This document shows positions 34,545 to 42,734 of a DNA stretch of 64,000 nt, piece by piece. Where the stretch lies: contig CP138355.1 in NCBI GenBank assembly GCA_033584155.1, positions 2,061,501-2,125,500 of the forward strand. Direction: 5' to 3'. The translations under genes were made by a program, and so were the position numbers. The DNA is from Candidatus Electrothrix scaldis. GTDB taxonomy: Bacteria; Desulfobacterota; Desulfobulbia; Desulfobulbales; Desulfobulbaceae. Positions within the stretch are counted from its first letter, which is position 1. Every line of letters starts with the position of its first letter. The notes under the pieces were generated by a model, which was not told the origin of the DNA, made no database searches, and was given only the letters and a program-made list of their open reading frames with translations.

Positions 34545-34964
34545 ATGACACCATCATATCATCATGCCTATCTGAGCAGTAATATGATTGCGGCTCTGCA
34601 TAAGCTGGAAAAGTACTCTGTGTTTTCAGAATTGGCTTTGCAACTGGAGAAAGATTATATAGCGGATGTGTGTATCTATCCGAAGCGAAAGATACATTTC
34701 TCAGCAGGTGATGTGATTAAAGTCACGGAAGCACCACTCATGGTGGTCGAGATTCTGTCGCCAACGCTAGGAACCCAAGAGATTCTGGAGAAATTCGTCG
34801 GTTATTTTCAGGCCGGGGTTCAGTCCTGCTGGCTGGTTATCCCGGTTGCTCAATCTGTTACTGTATATTCCTCAATGGAACAGGCTCGGACCTACACGCA
34901 GGGTGATGTCGTTGATACTGTCTTAGATATCCGTATCCCGGTTGAGGGGATCTTTGCGTCGTGA
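34545..34964 (+). CDS. Uma2-family (PD-(D/E)XK) endonuclease-like protein, short form
   Basis: A 139-residue protein with the Uma2 core: ADVCIYPKRKI (Asp), PLMVVEILSPT (Glu of the nuclease site) and YFQAGVQSCWLVIPVAQSV. It lacks the N-terminal ~40 residues of the longer Uma2 proteins, as do other short members in cyanobacteria-type genomes. The family is restriction-endonuclease-like, and its biological role is unclear. The ATG follows AGGAAAATATT. It stands alone, between the hflC terminator and the convergent permease. Confidence 0.75.
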   Translation: MTPSYHHAYLSSNMIAALHKLEKYSVFSELALQLEKDYIADVCIYPKRKIHFSAGDVIKVTEAPLMVVEILSPTLGTQEILEKFVGYFQAGVQSCWLVIPVAQSVTVYSSMEQARTYTQGDVVDTVLDIRIPVEGIFAS

Positions 34965-35058
34965 TGACGCACCAGTGAGATATTCGTGACCTCTCTCATC
35001 GACGGAATATATCAATGAGCATCTTTATGTGCCTTTATATGCCGTTATAGGCATAATT

Positions 35059-36909
35059 TTAGATAATCAAGCGGACCCCACCCAGATCGGCCAGACCATA
35101 AATGAGGTGGTCGCCTGGAGAGCCAATGAACATCAAATTGGCTGGAATGTTCCACTTGGCAGATAACTCCTGGATCAGGGCAGGATTGAATGTTCCGATA
35201 TTGACGACGAATTCAATATCGATAGCCGGGTAGGCTTCGTTGAGAAAATCCAGATCACGTTGCAGATTAGGGGGGACTTCACGTTCATCCTGAACTACGG
35301 TGACGATTTTAATCCGGCTGCTATGTTCGTTATTTTGTACATACTGCATGACCAGATTGAGGTTGGGCAGATTATCGCCGCGAGTAAAGAACACCAGCTG
35401 TTGGGCATTGATTTGATCAATCTTTGCCTGGATCGCTTGGGTAGCCGCGCGCATACTCTTTATGAACGTCATGAAGAGCGATTTCACAAGGAAGAGGCAG
35501 GCTTGCAGGATGGTGATGCGTTCCAGCATGATAACGATGACCAGCAAGGCAGGAAAGAAAAATTCCAAAAAGACAATCAGGTACGATGGATTCATGATGG
35601 CATTACCGACCAGGCCAGTAAGGACAGCAGCAATGGCTATCAGCACGGACGGCAAAGAGGCCACAGAGGAGCGCGGCAGTTTGTTCCGTTTCCATTTGAG
35701 GAGAATATTTCCTATCCCGAACAGGGCCATCACAGCCAGGAAAGAGATGGTATACACCCCGGCCAGGGCCTTGAGCTCGCCTCCGGTGATCAGCAGCACG
35801 GAAAGGGAAAGGAGAAAAAAGGCGATAATAATGCGATGGGTGGTGCCGCGACGGTTGGTTTTGAGCAGAAATTGGGGGAGACAGCGGTCCAGGGCCAGGC
35901 GACGAATCAAGCCGTTCACACCGACGAAACTGGTCAGGACAGCGCCACTCAACACCAGCATGGCGTCAATGGAGATTATATTGGCAAACCAGCTATTGCC
36001 GGACAGTAAGCCCATATGGGCCAGCAGGGCCTCCTGATGCTGCTCTACCTGAGGGATTGGTACCAGTGCTAATGCCAGCAGGGCCATACCAGGGTTGAAA
36101 ATGGTCACGGCAATCCACATATTGCGTAGGGTCTGGGGAAAGACGCCTTCGGCCTGTTCTTCCACGAAGTTAGCAGAACTTTCAAAGCCAGAAATACCCA
36201 GCAGAGAGGCGGCAAAACCGAAAAACAGGGCCGTCCACAAGCCGCCTTCGGTGGGTGTGATCAGATTTAACTGCAAAGTCTCCAGGCCATGTGTTCCCAC
36301 ATAGTAGATGCCTGCTCCCAGCAATAAGGAGAGGGTTGTCAGGTGGAATAAAAAGATGGCGATGGCAACTTTGGAGGATTCGGTAATACCGATGATGGTG
36401 AGTACCATAAAAAAAGCCAACAGAGCAATAGTGGCTTCCATCACGGGCAGACCCGACCAGACTGTGTGCAGATAATGCATAGCCTCGCCAGCGGAGATGA
36501 CAGCTGTCGCCATATAAGAGAGGATGGTGAGACAGGCGGCTATGGAAGCGCGAAATTTGCTCGTCGTATTTAACAGGGCATTGTAGGCGCCGCCGTTCAA
36601 GGGGAGCGCCCCCACAACTTCAGCATAAATCGAGCGGAATAAATAGAGAACACCGGCAACCAGCAGCAAAACAAGGGGTGCCCATCGACCTGCATAAAGA
36701 ATCGCCAGGGCAGAGACATACAGACAGGAAGAGGTGATATCGTTTCCGCAGATAGCTGTTGCTGCTAACTGCGCTAAACCACCTTCTTTATGTTCCGTAA
36801 CATGCTTTCGGGGTGCAGCAGCATCTGTTTTGCCTTCAGCCGCTTGCAGCTGTGTTTGATCTGAAGTGATGGTTTCGGTGGATTCACTAGAGGATATATC
36901 GTTTGTCAT
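35059..36909 (-). CDS. APC-superfamily amino acid/polyamine permease with C-terminal USP-like tail
   Basis: A 616-residue transporter. The N-terminal ~40 residues are Ser/Thr-rich and hydrophilic. Residues ~50-460 have about 12 hydrophobic helices with APC features (GAYNALLNTTSK, GFESSANFVEEQ). The last ~120 residues are cytoplasmic and soluble (LVFFTRGDNLPNLNLVMQYV, ending GDHLIYGLADLGGVRLII), with the NIGTFNPALIQELSAKWNIP strand pattern of a universal-stress-like domain. The substrate cannot be read from sequence. I use the ATG at 36909; a TTG 11 codons upstream, with AGGAA close by, is possible. Confidence 0.85.
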   Translation of the reverse strand: MTNDISSSESTETITSDQTQLQAAEGKTDAAAPRKHVTEHKEGGLAQLAATAICGNDITSSCLYVSALAILYAGRWAPLVLLLVAGVLYLFRSIYAEVVGALPLNGGAYNALLNTTSKFRASIAACLTILSYMATAVISAGEAMHYLHTVWSGLPVMEATIALLAFFMVLTIIGITESSKVAIAIFLFHLTTLSLLLGAGIYYVGTHGLETLQLNLITPTEGGLWTALFFGFAASLLGISGFESSANFVEEQAEGVFPQTLRNMWIAVTIFNPGMALLALALVPIPQVEQHQEALLAHMGLLSGNSWFANIISIDAMLVLSGAVLTSFVGVNGLIRRLALDRCLPQFLLKTNRRGTTHRIIIAFFLLSLSVLLITGGELKALAGVYTISFLAVMALFGIGNILLKWKRNKLPRSSVASLPSVLIAIAAVLTGLVGNAIMNPSYLIVFLEFFFPALLVIVIMLERITILQACLFLVKSLFMTFIKSMRAATQAIQAKIDQINAQQLVFFTRGDNLPNLNLVMQYVQNNEHSSRIKIVTVVQDEREVPPNLQRDLDFLNEAYPAIDIEFVVNIGTFNPALIQELSAKWNIPANLMFIGSPGDHLIYGLADLGGVRLII

Positions 36910-37124
36910 GAAAAACGGCCAGCAACTGTTGAATAAATTCAATTCCTAACAGAAATCAGTAAAAACTCTGGGCACATCTTACTGCTATATTTCGACATTG
37001 TCTCATAAAAAGTTGCAGCAGTTCTTTGTGGATAAAGTCCTCGCAATTTCTTGAGAGTTTCTAGCTGAAGGCGTATTTATTGCTTAGAAGTAGGTTGATG
37101 TTACGTTCTTTGCTTGCCATGATT

Positions 37125-37970
37125 TTATAGCTTATTGATTTCGTCAAGAGAAAGCCCGGTGCATTTTTGGATAATTTCGGCCGAAATACCTTCTTTCTTC
37201 ATTGATCGTGCTGTTTCCAGTTTTCCTTTTTTCAAACCTTCACTGAATTTCGTTCGAAGCTCGCTGTCTCTTCTGCGCCGATGATCAATATAATTATTAT
37301 AGTCGATCCGGTCTTCTTCTTTCAGTTTAGTGTAGGCGAGAATTCTTCCGGCCTCTTGTAAACCCTGGGCGGTAAATTCCGGTTTAATCTCTTCATTTTT
37401 TAAGAAGTATATCCATTCGTCGAGCGTGTCTTTTGCGAGATCATCAAAGCGGTTTATTTTTATCAGGTAGTATTCCGGGAATACCTGCTGAACACTGTCT
37501 TTGTTGAGGTCATTTTTTTCATTTGCTCTGAGCTGCAAGACGTCGTTTTTATGGATACCTCTGAACGATGTGGAGCCATGATAGACATAATCTTCCCCTT
37601 CCCCTAAATCGAAATAGATCAGGTTAACAGAGATTACCTTATGCACCCGGAGATAATCATCGCCTTCATGAAGATGCTCTGTCACCACCCTTGATGTCCC
37701 CCAGAGGATGCGATGGAAGAAGGAGTAGTCGCGGTCGTACTGTACCTCAATGATGATAATTTCGTCTTTAGAGTTTCTTACCTTCAGGTCGAGCACATTT
37801 TGCTTATGTTGTTTGAAGTCTTTATTTGATTCAGACTCCAGGACTTCAAGGACCGTGATGTTTTCCTTGAGGAGTTCAGATAAGAAACCTGCGAGCACGC
37901 CAAAATTGGCTTTTGATCGCAGGAGTCGTTTTATTGCCCAATCAAAGGATACATATTGTCTCGTTTTCAT
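37125..37970 (-). CDS. Rpn/PD-(D/E)XK nuclease family protein, tandem copy A
   Basis: A 281-residue Rpn-family protein starting MKTRQYVSFDWAIKRLLRSK, with the catalytic signature VLDLKVRNSKDEIIIIEVQY (Asp, then E-x-Q). It begins two bases after the stop of copy B and repeats it almost exactly (about nine substitutions and a 4-residue indel near the C-terminus). The C-terminal EGISAEIIQKCTGLSLDEIN helix is conserved in both. Rpn proteins are linked to recombination and phage defence; a role here is not shown. Confidence 0.87.
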   Translation of the reverse strand: MKTRQYVSFDWAIKRLLRSKANFGVLAGFLSELLKENITVLEVLESESNKDFKQHKQNVLDLKVRNSKDEIIIIEVQYDRDYSFFHRILWGTSRVVTEHLHEGDDYLRVHKVISVNLIYFDLGEGEDYVYHGSTSFRGIHKNDVLQLRANEKNDLNKDSVQQVFPEYYLIKINRFDDLAKDTLDEWIYFLKNEEIKPEFTAQGLQEAGRILAYTKLKEEDRIDYNNYIDHRRRRDSELRTKFSEGLKKGKLETARSMKKEGISAEIIQKCTGLSLDEINKL

Positions 37971-37972
37971 AA

Positions 37973-38830
37973 CTATAGCTTATTGATTTCGTCAAGAGAA
38001 AGCCCGGTACATTTTTGGATGAGCTCGACAGAAATACCTTCCTTTTTCATTGATCGTGCAGTTTCCAGTTTTCCTTTTTCCACACCTTCCTCAAGGCCTT
38101 CACTGAATTTCGTTCGAAGCTCGCTGTCTCTTCTGCGCCGATGATCAATATAATTATTATAGTCGATCCGGTCTTCTTCTTTCAGTTTAGTGTAGGCGAG
38201 AATTCTTCCGGCCTCTTGCAGGCCCTGGGCGGTAAATTCCGGTTTAATCTCTTCATTTTTTAAGAAGTATATCCATTCGTCGAGCGTGTCTTTTGCGAGA
38301 TCATCAAAGCGGTTTATTTTTATCAGGTAGTATTCCGGGAATATCTCCTGCACACTGTTTTTGTCGAGGTCTTTTTTTTCATTTGCTCTGAGCTGCAAGA
38401 CGTCGTTTTTATGGATACCTCTGAACGATGTGGAGCCATGATAGATGTAATCTTCCCCTTCCCCTAAATCGAAATAAATGAGGTTAACAGAGATTACCTT
38501 ATGCACCCGGAGATAATCATCGCCTTCATGAAGATGCTCGGTGACCACCCTTGATGTCCCCCAGAGGATGCGATGGAAGAATGAGTAGTCGCGGTCATAC
38601 TGCACCTCAATGATGATAATTTCGTCTTTAGAGTTTCTTACCTTCAGGTCGAGCACATTTTGCTTATGTTGTTTGAAGTCTTTATTGGATTCAGACTCCA
38701 GGACTTCAAGGACCGTGATGTTTTCCTTGAGGAGCTCAGATAAGAAACCTGCCAGCACGCCGAAATTAGCTTTTGATCGCAGGAGTCGTTTTATTGCCCA
38801 ATCAAAGGATACGTATTGTCTCGTTTTCAT
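37973..38830 (-). CDS. Rpn/PD-(D/E)XK nuclease family protein, tandem copy B
   Basis: A 285-residue near-identical upstream twin of copy A, with the same start and ending. The differences cluster at residues ~145-175 (RANEKKDLDKNSVQEIFPEY) and in the EEGV insertion before KGKLETARS. Nucleotide identity is also very high, so the duplication is recent or maintained by gene conversion. Both read on the minus strand and probably share one transcript from the region above 38830. Confidence 0.87.
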   Translation of the reverse strand: MKTRQYVSFDWAIKRLLRSKANFGVLAGFLSELLKENITVLEVLESESNKDFKQHKQNVLDLKVRNSKDEIIIIEVQYDRDYSFFHRILWGTSRVVTEHLHEGDDYLRVHKVISVNLIYFDLGEGEDYIYHGSTSFRGIHKNDVLQLRANEKKDLDKNSVQEIFPEYYLIKINRFDDLAKDTLDEWIYFLKNEEIKPEFTAQGLQEAGRILAYTKLKEEDRIDYNNYIDHRRRRDSELRTKFSEGLEEGVEKGKLETARSMKKEGISVELIQKCTGLSLDEINKL

Positions 38831-39371
38831 AATGTTCTCTTGTCGTTGCTTTGCGAAGACGTTCTGGCGAGAAGAATGTGATATTTGCGTATGATAATGA
38901 GATGAAGCAGCTTGTGTCAGGTTATGATTTCGTTCACAGTATATTCAGATTCTCCAGGAAGTACAATAGTTGTGATGTAACAGGAGGATGGCGAGGGATT
39001 GTGCGGTTTTTTGGGTGGTGGGGTGTTGGTTAGGGACGATTGATCAAGATGGATGGAGGTGAGTCCTCATGTGGAAGAGGTATGGTCGCGATGGTTGTTG
39101 GGCGAAGATAACACCCTTAAAGATTAATTAACGTCCGGTTTTGAGCGAAGAAGGAGCTTTTTTTATTGTGCAACAAGAGTATTTCGTTGTTTTGGGAATC
39201 TGAATCATTATTAATGTGCTGATACTATGATGTTTTTTATTGACTCTTCTTGCGGGGCATGCTTTGTATATATTTTGCGTGGTAATAAGATGATGACCAT
39301 CTTGATGCACAGGCAATTTGTTCAACGATGGTAAAAAAATGGACATTCACCTTTTACATGTACGCCTCTAT
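38831..39371. other. Intergenic region upstream of the Rpn pair
   Basis: About 540 bp without a supported gene. It should hold the promoter of the Rpn pair (minus). GC content falls toward 39150-39370. No transfer RNA or insertion sequence end was seen. Confidence 0.5.
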
Positions 39372-39656
39372 CTTTTTAAAAGGAGGTGTTAGATTTTAAA
39401 AGGCGAGAGGGCATTTTTAAAAAGTCACGTCTCATTATTTAAGGTAGAGATCGCAACCTTTAAAAATAGGTGTTGGGGTTTAAAGTCTGAGAGGCCATTT
39501 TTAAAGAGTCGCGTCTCAATATTTAAAGTACAGGTCGCAACCTTAAAAAGTAGGTCCTCACCTTTTTAAGGTGGGGCATGGATTTTAAAAAGTGAGGTCT
39601 GCCTATATAAAGTTTGGCAGAGGATTTTAAAAGAGTATTGACCGCCTTTTAATCTG
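39372..39656. repeat. 21-bp periodic TTTAAA array, ~13 units
   Basis: Each unit carries TTTAAA, TTTTTAAAAAG or a one-base variant, and units repeat every 21 bases exactly; I followed the phase codon by codon from 39375 to 39656 without a slip. Conceptual plus-strand translation gives heptads such as LKGERAF, LKSHVSL, FKVEIAT, LKSERPF, LKSRVSI, FKVQVAT, LKSRSSP, LKSEVCL, but in-frame stops (for example at 39390) and no ribosome-binding site argue that it is not translated. It ends 30 bp before the coiled-coil gene at 39688. Confidence 0.8.
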
Positions 39657-39687
39657 AAGGCTACCCTGAAAAAAAAAGGAGACTCTT

Positions 39688-40044
39688 ATGGCAAGCAAAA
39701 GCGTACCCAAATTATTGCAGGAAGCAAATGAGATAAAAAAGGCCCTGGAGAAAATTGATGATCGTATTCCTGACGGGCTGAAGGCTGCGGATATGCAAAC
39801 AAAGGTGACCGAGCTGGAGGATGTGATTGATGACCTGGATGCCGTTAATGTCGAACGGACCAGGTTGGTTGATCGGAAAGGGGAGCGGGCAGAGGGTCTG
39901 AGTGATCATATCGTGCAGGTTCGGGCGGTGGTCAAGGGGATTTTCGGGGCTGATTCTGAGGAATACGATATGGTCGGTGGCACGCGGAAAAGTGAGCGGA
40001 AGCGTCAGGCGAGGAAGGCGGGGCAGGGGGAGGATGGCATGTGA
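39688..40044 (+). CDS. Small coiled-coil protein of unknown function
   Basis: A 118-residue protein. Residues ~5-75 are predicted helical and charged (LLQEANEIKKALEKIDDRIP, VTELEDVIDDLDAVNVERTR), followed by VVKGIFGADSEEYDMVGGTR and a basic tail (KSERKRQARKAGQ) that could bind nucleic acid. AAGGAG precedes the ATG by seven bases. I do not recognise the family by name; similar small proteins ending in GGTRxSERK occur in diverse bacteria. It lies directly after the 21-bp array, so the array may be part of its leader or an associated element. Confidence 0.7.
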   Translation: MASKSVPKLLQEANEIKKALEKIDDRIPDGLKAADMQTKVTELEDVIDDLDAVNVERTRLVDRKGERAEGLSDHIVQVRAVVKGIFGADSEEYDMVGGTRKSERKRQARKAGQGEDGM

Positions 40045-40215
40045 AGGGTTTTCGGATGCAGTCGAACTTCATGGTTGCTGCTCCGATTGCCGCCGGGGTA
40101 TATTTTTCAACTCCGGTTCTCTCTCATTTAAGCGATTGAGATGACTTTTGGTATTATACCAATTCTGTAAAATTTTGGCCTGTCTTTCCCTGTCTCTCTA
40201 AGTACTCAACCATAT

Positions 40216-40316
40216 ATAATCGACACTCCTGTTTGGCTCCCAAGCTGACCTGTCGGCATGTTACACCACAAGAAGTGTCGATTATTCAAGGTGACCTACT
40301 TATTCTCCTTGAATAA
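40216..40316. repeat. Two overlapping inverted repeats at the left edge of the AT-rich island
   Basis: ATAATCGACACT (40216-40227) is perfectly repeated in inverse orientation as AGTGTCGATTAT (40274-40285), with a 46-base loop. Sharing its last bases, TTATTCAAGG (40282-40291) pairs perfectly with CCTTGAATAA (40307-40316). The two structures are mutually exclusive at their overlap, as in an attenuator or element end. They lie in the 334-bp gap before the membrane-anchored gene; no coding signal is in this gap. Confidence 0.65.
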
Positions 40317-40378
40317 GGGAATGATGGGCCAACACATCATAGAAATAGTATAAAATGCTTCTGTTTATATAAAATAAA

Positions 40379-41122
40379 ATGTTTCCTAACTCGAATGACC
40401 CTTGGAGTGGGTGGATACCAACTTTCCTTGTTCCCTTGATAACAGGTATTTTTATCCTTTTATCTAAGATTCCTATAAAAACAGTAAGAAAAAAAATATT
40501 TATAATTATACATAAGGGAGCAAGACGAATTGTAAAATGTCTATCCTTTGAAAGGAGAGCAATTTCTTTACCAATAAATAGAAACCTTAAAAAAAGAGTA
40601 TTTATTTTCTGTGGGAAAGGGCCTTTTGATGAAAAGTTTAGATATTTTGAAAAAATTTATACTCAAAATATATATTGCGTTATTGATATTGACCTTTCAA
40701 GTATAGATACAAGATCTGATAAAGAATTATATTTTTATATAGTAAAGATAATAATATCTGTGATATCAGAAAGAGGAGGGTATGGTGAAAATAATTTAAT
40801 TAAGGAATTCGAGATAAAGTGGAATGAATTAAGAGATATGGAATTATGGAAAAAGAATCTTTCTATACTTATTATTGATTTTTTAAATATTTTTAGAGAA
40901 TATTATAGTAATAATAAAGGAAGTGAGAAAAGTTATGTTGTATGTATTCGTAACTTTGATCGCATTACTTGTGAAAATAATAAGTTTTTTTTGTTAAAAG
41001 ATATTATAAATCCTTTTTCAAGAAGAGGTATTATTTTTTTTATTGATAGTAAAAATGATTCAGATTCAAATTTTTTCTACCCTGGAGACAAAAATGTCCA
41101 TATTGAGAAGTATTGCCAGTAA
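40379..41122 (+). CDS. Membrane-anchored NTPase-like protein, unknown
   Basis: A 247-residue, very AT-rich gene. One hydrophobic segment near the N-terminus (PTFLVPLITGIFILLSK, ~residues 14-30) is followed by a basic stretch and a soluble part. SYVVCIRNFDRITCENNKFF resembles the Walker B / D-x-D-R strand of KAP-type P-loop NTPases, and RVFIFCGKGPFDEKF sits where a P-loop would be but has no intact G-x4-GKS/T. It may be a degenerate KAP-like anchor for its neighbours. The next gene starts 55 bases later in the same direction. Confidence 0.6.
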   Translation: MFPNSNDPWSGWIPTFLVPLITGIFILLSKIPIKTVRKKIFIIIHKGARRIVKCLSFERRAISLPINRNLKKRVFIFCGKGPFDEKFRYFEKIYTQNIYCVIDIDLSSIDTRSDKELYFYIVKIIISVISERGGYGENNLIKEFEIKWNELRDMELWKKNLSILIIDFLNIFREYYSNNKGSEKSYVVCIRNFDRITCENNKFFLLKDIINPFSRRGIIFFIDSKNDSDSNFFYPGDKNVHIEKYCQ

Positions 41123-41177
41123 AGTTCCACTCTAAATATCCCTATCTTGTTTAATTAATTATAATTGAGGTTTTGTA

Positions 41178-42707
41178 ATGGGAAAACATATTTTACATGA
41201 TGATTGGCTGTTTATTAACAGGGAAGAAGAAAGAAATATTTTAGAAGAGGTTCTTGGTAATGAAGAATATCATGATAGGATTTTTGAATTTACCGCTATA
41301 GCTGGGCAAGGGAAGACAGAACTCTTAAAATACTTGTGTGACGCAACAAGAGAACGAAGCAATTGCCTTGTTGCTTACGTTGATGTCTATGAGTCTACAC
41401 TTGGTCGTCCAGAAATCTCTCCTATTTTAAGTGATATAGCTGAATCTATTATTTCTGGTACTCAGAATAAAAAGGTGTTCGGTAAATTTGACGCATCAGT
41501 ACGCGACTACAACAAGTGTTTTTCCTCGTACCATGTAGAGTTCCTGAAGAATCCGAAAACTGCTAACCGACAAGCTGTTGAAGAGAAAGAGAGAAGCTTG
41601 ATTACCCATTTTAAGGCAGGGCTTAATAAGCTGTTATCTAAAGGCTATAAAATTGTACTTTGCTTTGATGCCACCGAGTTCAGCTGTTGTCGTGTCGCAA
41701 TGCAGCGATTCGAAGAGCAGGTTTTACAAGAATTAATCGTTGACAAAAATTTAATTGTTTTTTTTGCAGGTCAGCAAAGATGGCGTTGTGTAACACGAGA
41801 ATTGCGTCGTCAGATTACCCGCCAACCTTTACTGCCTTTTACTAGAAAATACAGCGAGCAGTTTATCGAAGATTTTTTGTCTCGAAAAAATGTTAGTGTT
41901 GAAAATAAAGTCCATCTTTTTTACAAAACATGGGATTTGACAAAAGGGCATCCATTCAGCACATACAAGATGTTGGACTCATTGACAGCAGGATTTGAAG
42001 ACAAGCATCTGTCAAAGAGAAAAGTTACAGCCTTGTACCCGAAAATTATTACGGAGCTGATTGAAAAAGTAATTAAAAACCGAGTACTATATAAGATGAA
42101 GTTAAACTCGGCGTATTACCCACCACCTGAAAAAATTCTCTTATATATCTCTCCATTACGGCGCATTGAGTTTTACCCTGTTAGTTTTATTTTGTCTCGT
42201 TTTCTTCCAGATTGGTTTAAAGACAAACCTGGTCAATTTGTTGAAGAGCTTATCGCTGACTTTCAAAAGCAGACACATGTTCTTGCAACTAAGTTGGAAT
42301 TTGGTGCCAGTTCTCACCTTGAGGAGGTGACACGCAATATCTTACTTTTTGAGTTGCAGATTAACAGAAACAAAGAACTTATTAAAATTCTGAATGCATT
42401 GATTAAAGAATATGACGTATGGATTAAACAGACCGAAGGTGACTCGCAGATAAAATATATCATTGACAGACTCTATTATAAAGTTCGTTTGATGAGGGTA
42501 GAAGACAAAGAGAATATTGTTTCAATAATTGCTGATGAACTGCATATAGATTTAGATCGTTATTTCGTCACGAATCACTCTGGATCTGAGCATCGGATTG
42601 ATTGTCAATTTGAAAGGTTAAAAGAAGAATTAAGCTGTGACGAAGAGTTGAAATGTATAATTGATATTGAGAAATTAATCAGTATCCTGAATCAGAAACG
42701 CAATTGA
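41178..42707 (+). CDS. STAND-type P-loop NTPase, small partner
   Basis: A 509-residue protein. The opening LHDDWLFINREEERNILEEV is a typical STAND lead-in, followed by the P-loop FTAIAGQGKTELLKYL (residues ~38-53; the first G of the consensus is Ala) and Walker B KIVLCFDATEFSCC, with LIVFFAGQQRWR as a sensor-like strand. The C-terminal half is helical (winged-helix-like) and ends without a recognised repeat domain. STAND NTPases are signal-responsive switches, and many are phage-sensing defence proteins. The following gene starts 27 bases downstream. Codon use is AT-rich and unlike the housekeeping flanks. Confidence 0.78.
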   Translation: MGKHILHDDWLFINREEERNILEEVLGNEEYHDRIFEFTAIAGQGKTELLKYLCDATRERSNCLVAYVDVYESTLGRPEISPILSDIAESIISGTQNKKVFGKFDASVRDYNKCFSSYHVEFLKNPKTANRQAVEEKERSLITHFKAGLNKLLSKGYKIVLCFDATEFSCCRVAMQRFEEQVLQELIVDKNLIVFFAGQQRWRCVTRELRRQITRQPLLPFTRKYSEQFIEDFLSRKNVSVENKVHLFYKTWDLTKGHPFSTYKMLDSLTAGFEDKHLSKRKVTALYPKIITELIEKVIKNRVLYKMKLNSAYYPPPEKILLYISPLRRIEFYPVSFILSRFLPDWFKDKPGQFVEELIADFQKQTHVLATKLEFGASSHLEEVTRNILLFELQINRNKELIKILNALIKEYDVWIKQTEGDSQIKYIIDRLYYKVRLMRVEDKENIVSIIADELHIDLDRYFVTNHSGSEHRIDCQFERLKEELSCDEELKCIIDIEKLISILNQKRN

Positions 42708-42734
42708 TTGAAGATTAAATCAAGGAGCAAATAC

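Noticed and set aside
39128-39346. 72-codon minus-strand open frame
   Set aside because: No ribosome-binding site, low-complexity composition and no recognisable motif; treated as non-coding.
39372-39656. CRISPR array or protein-coding heptad gene
   Set aside because: No spacers for CRISPR; in-frame stops and no ribosome-binding site for a gene.
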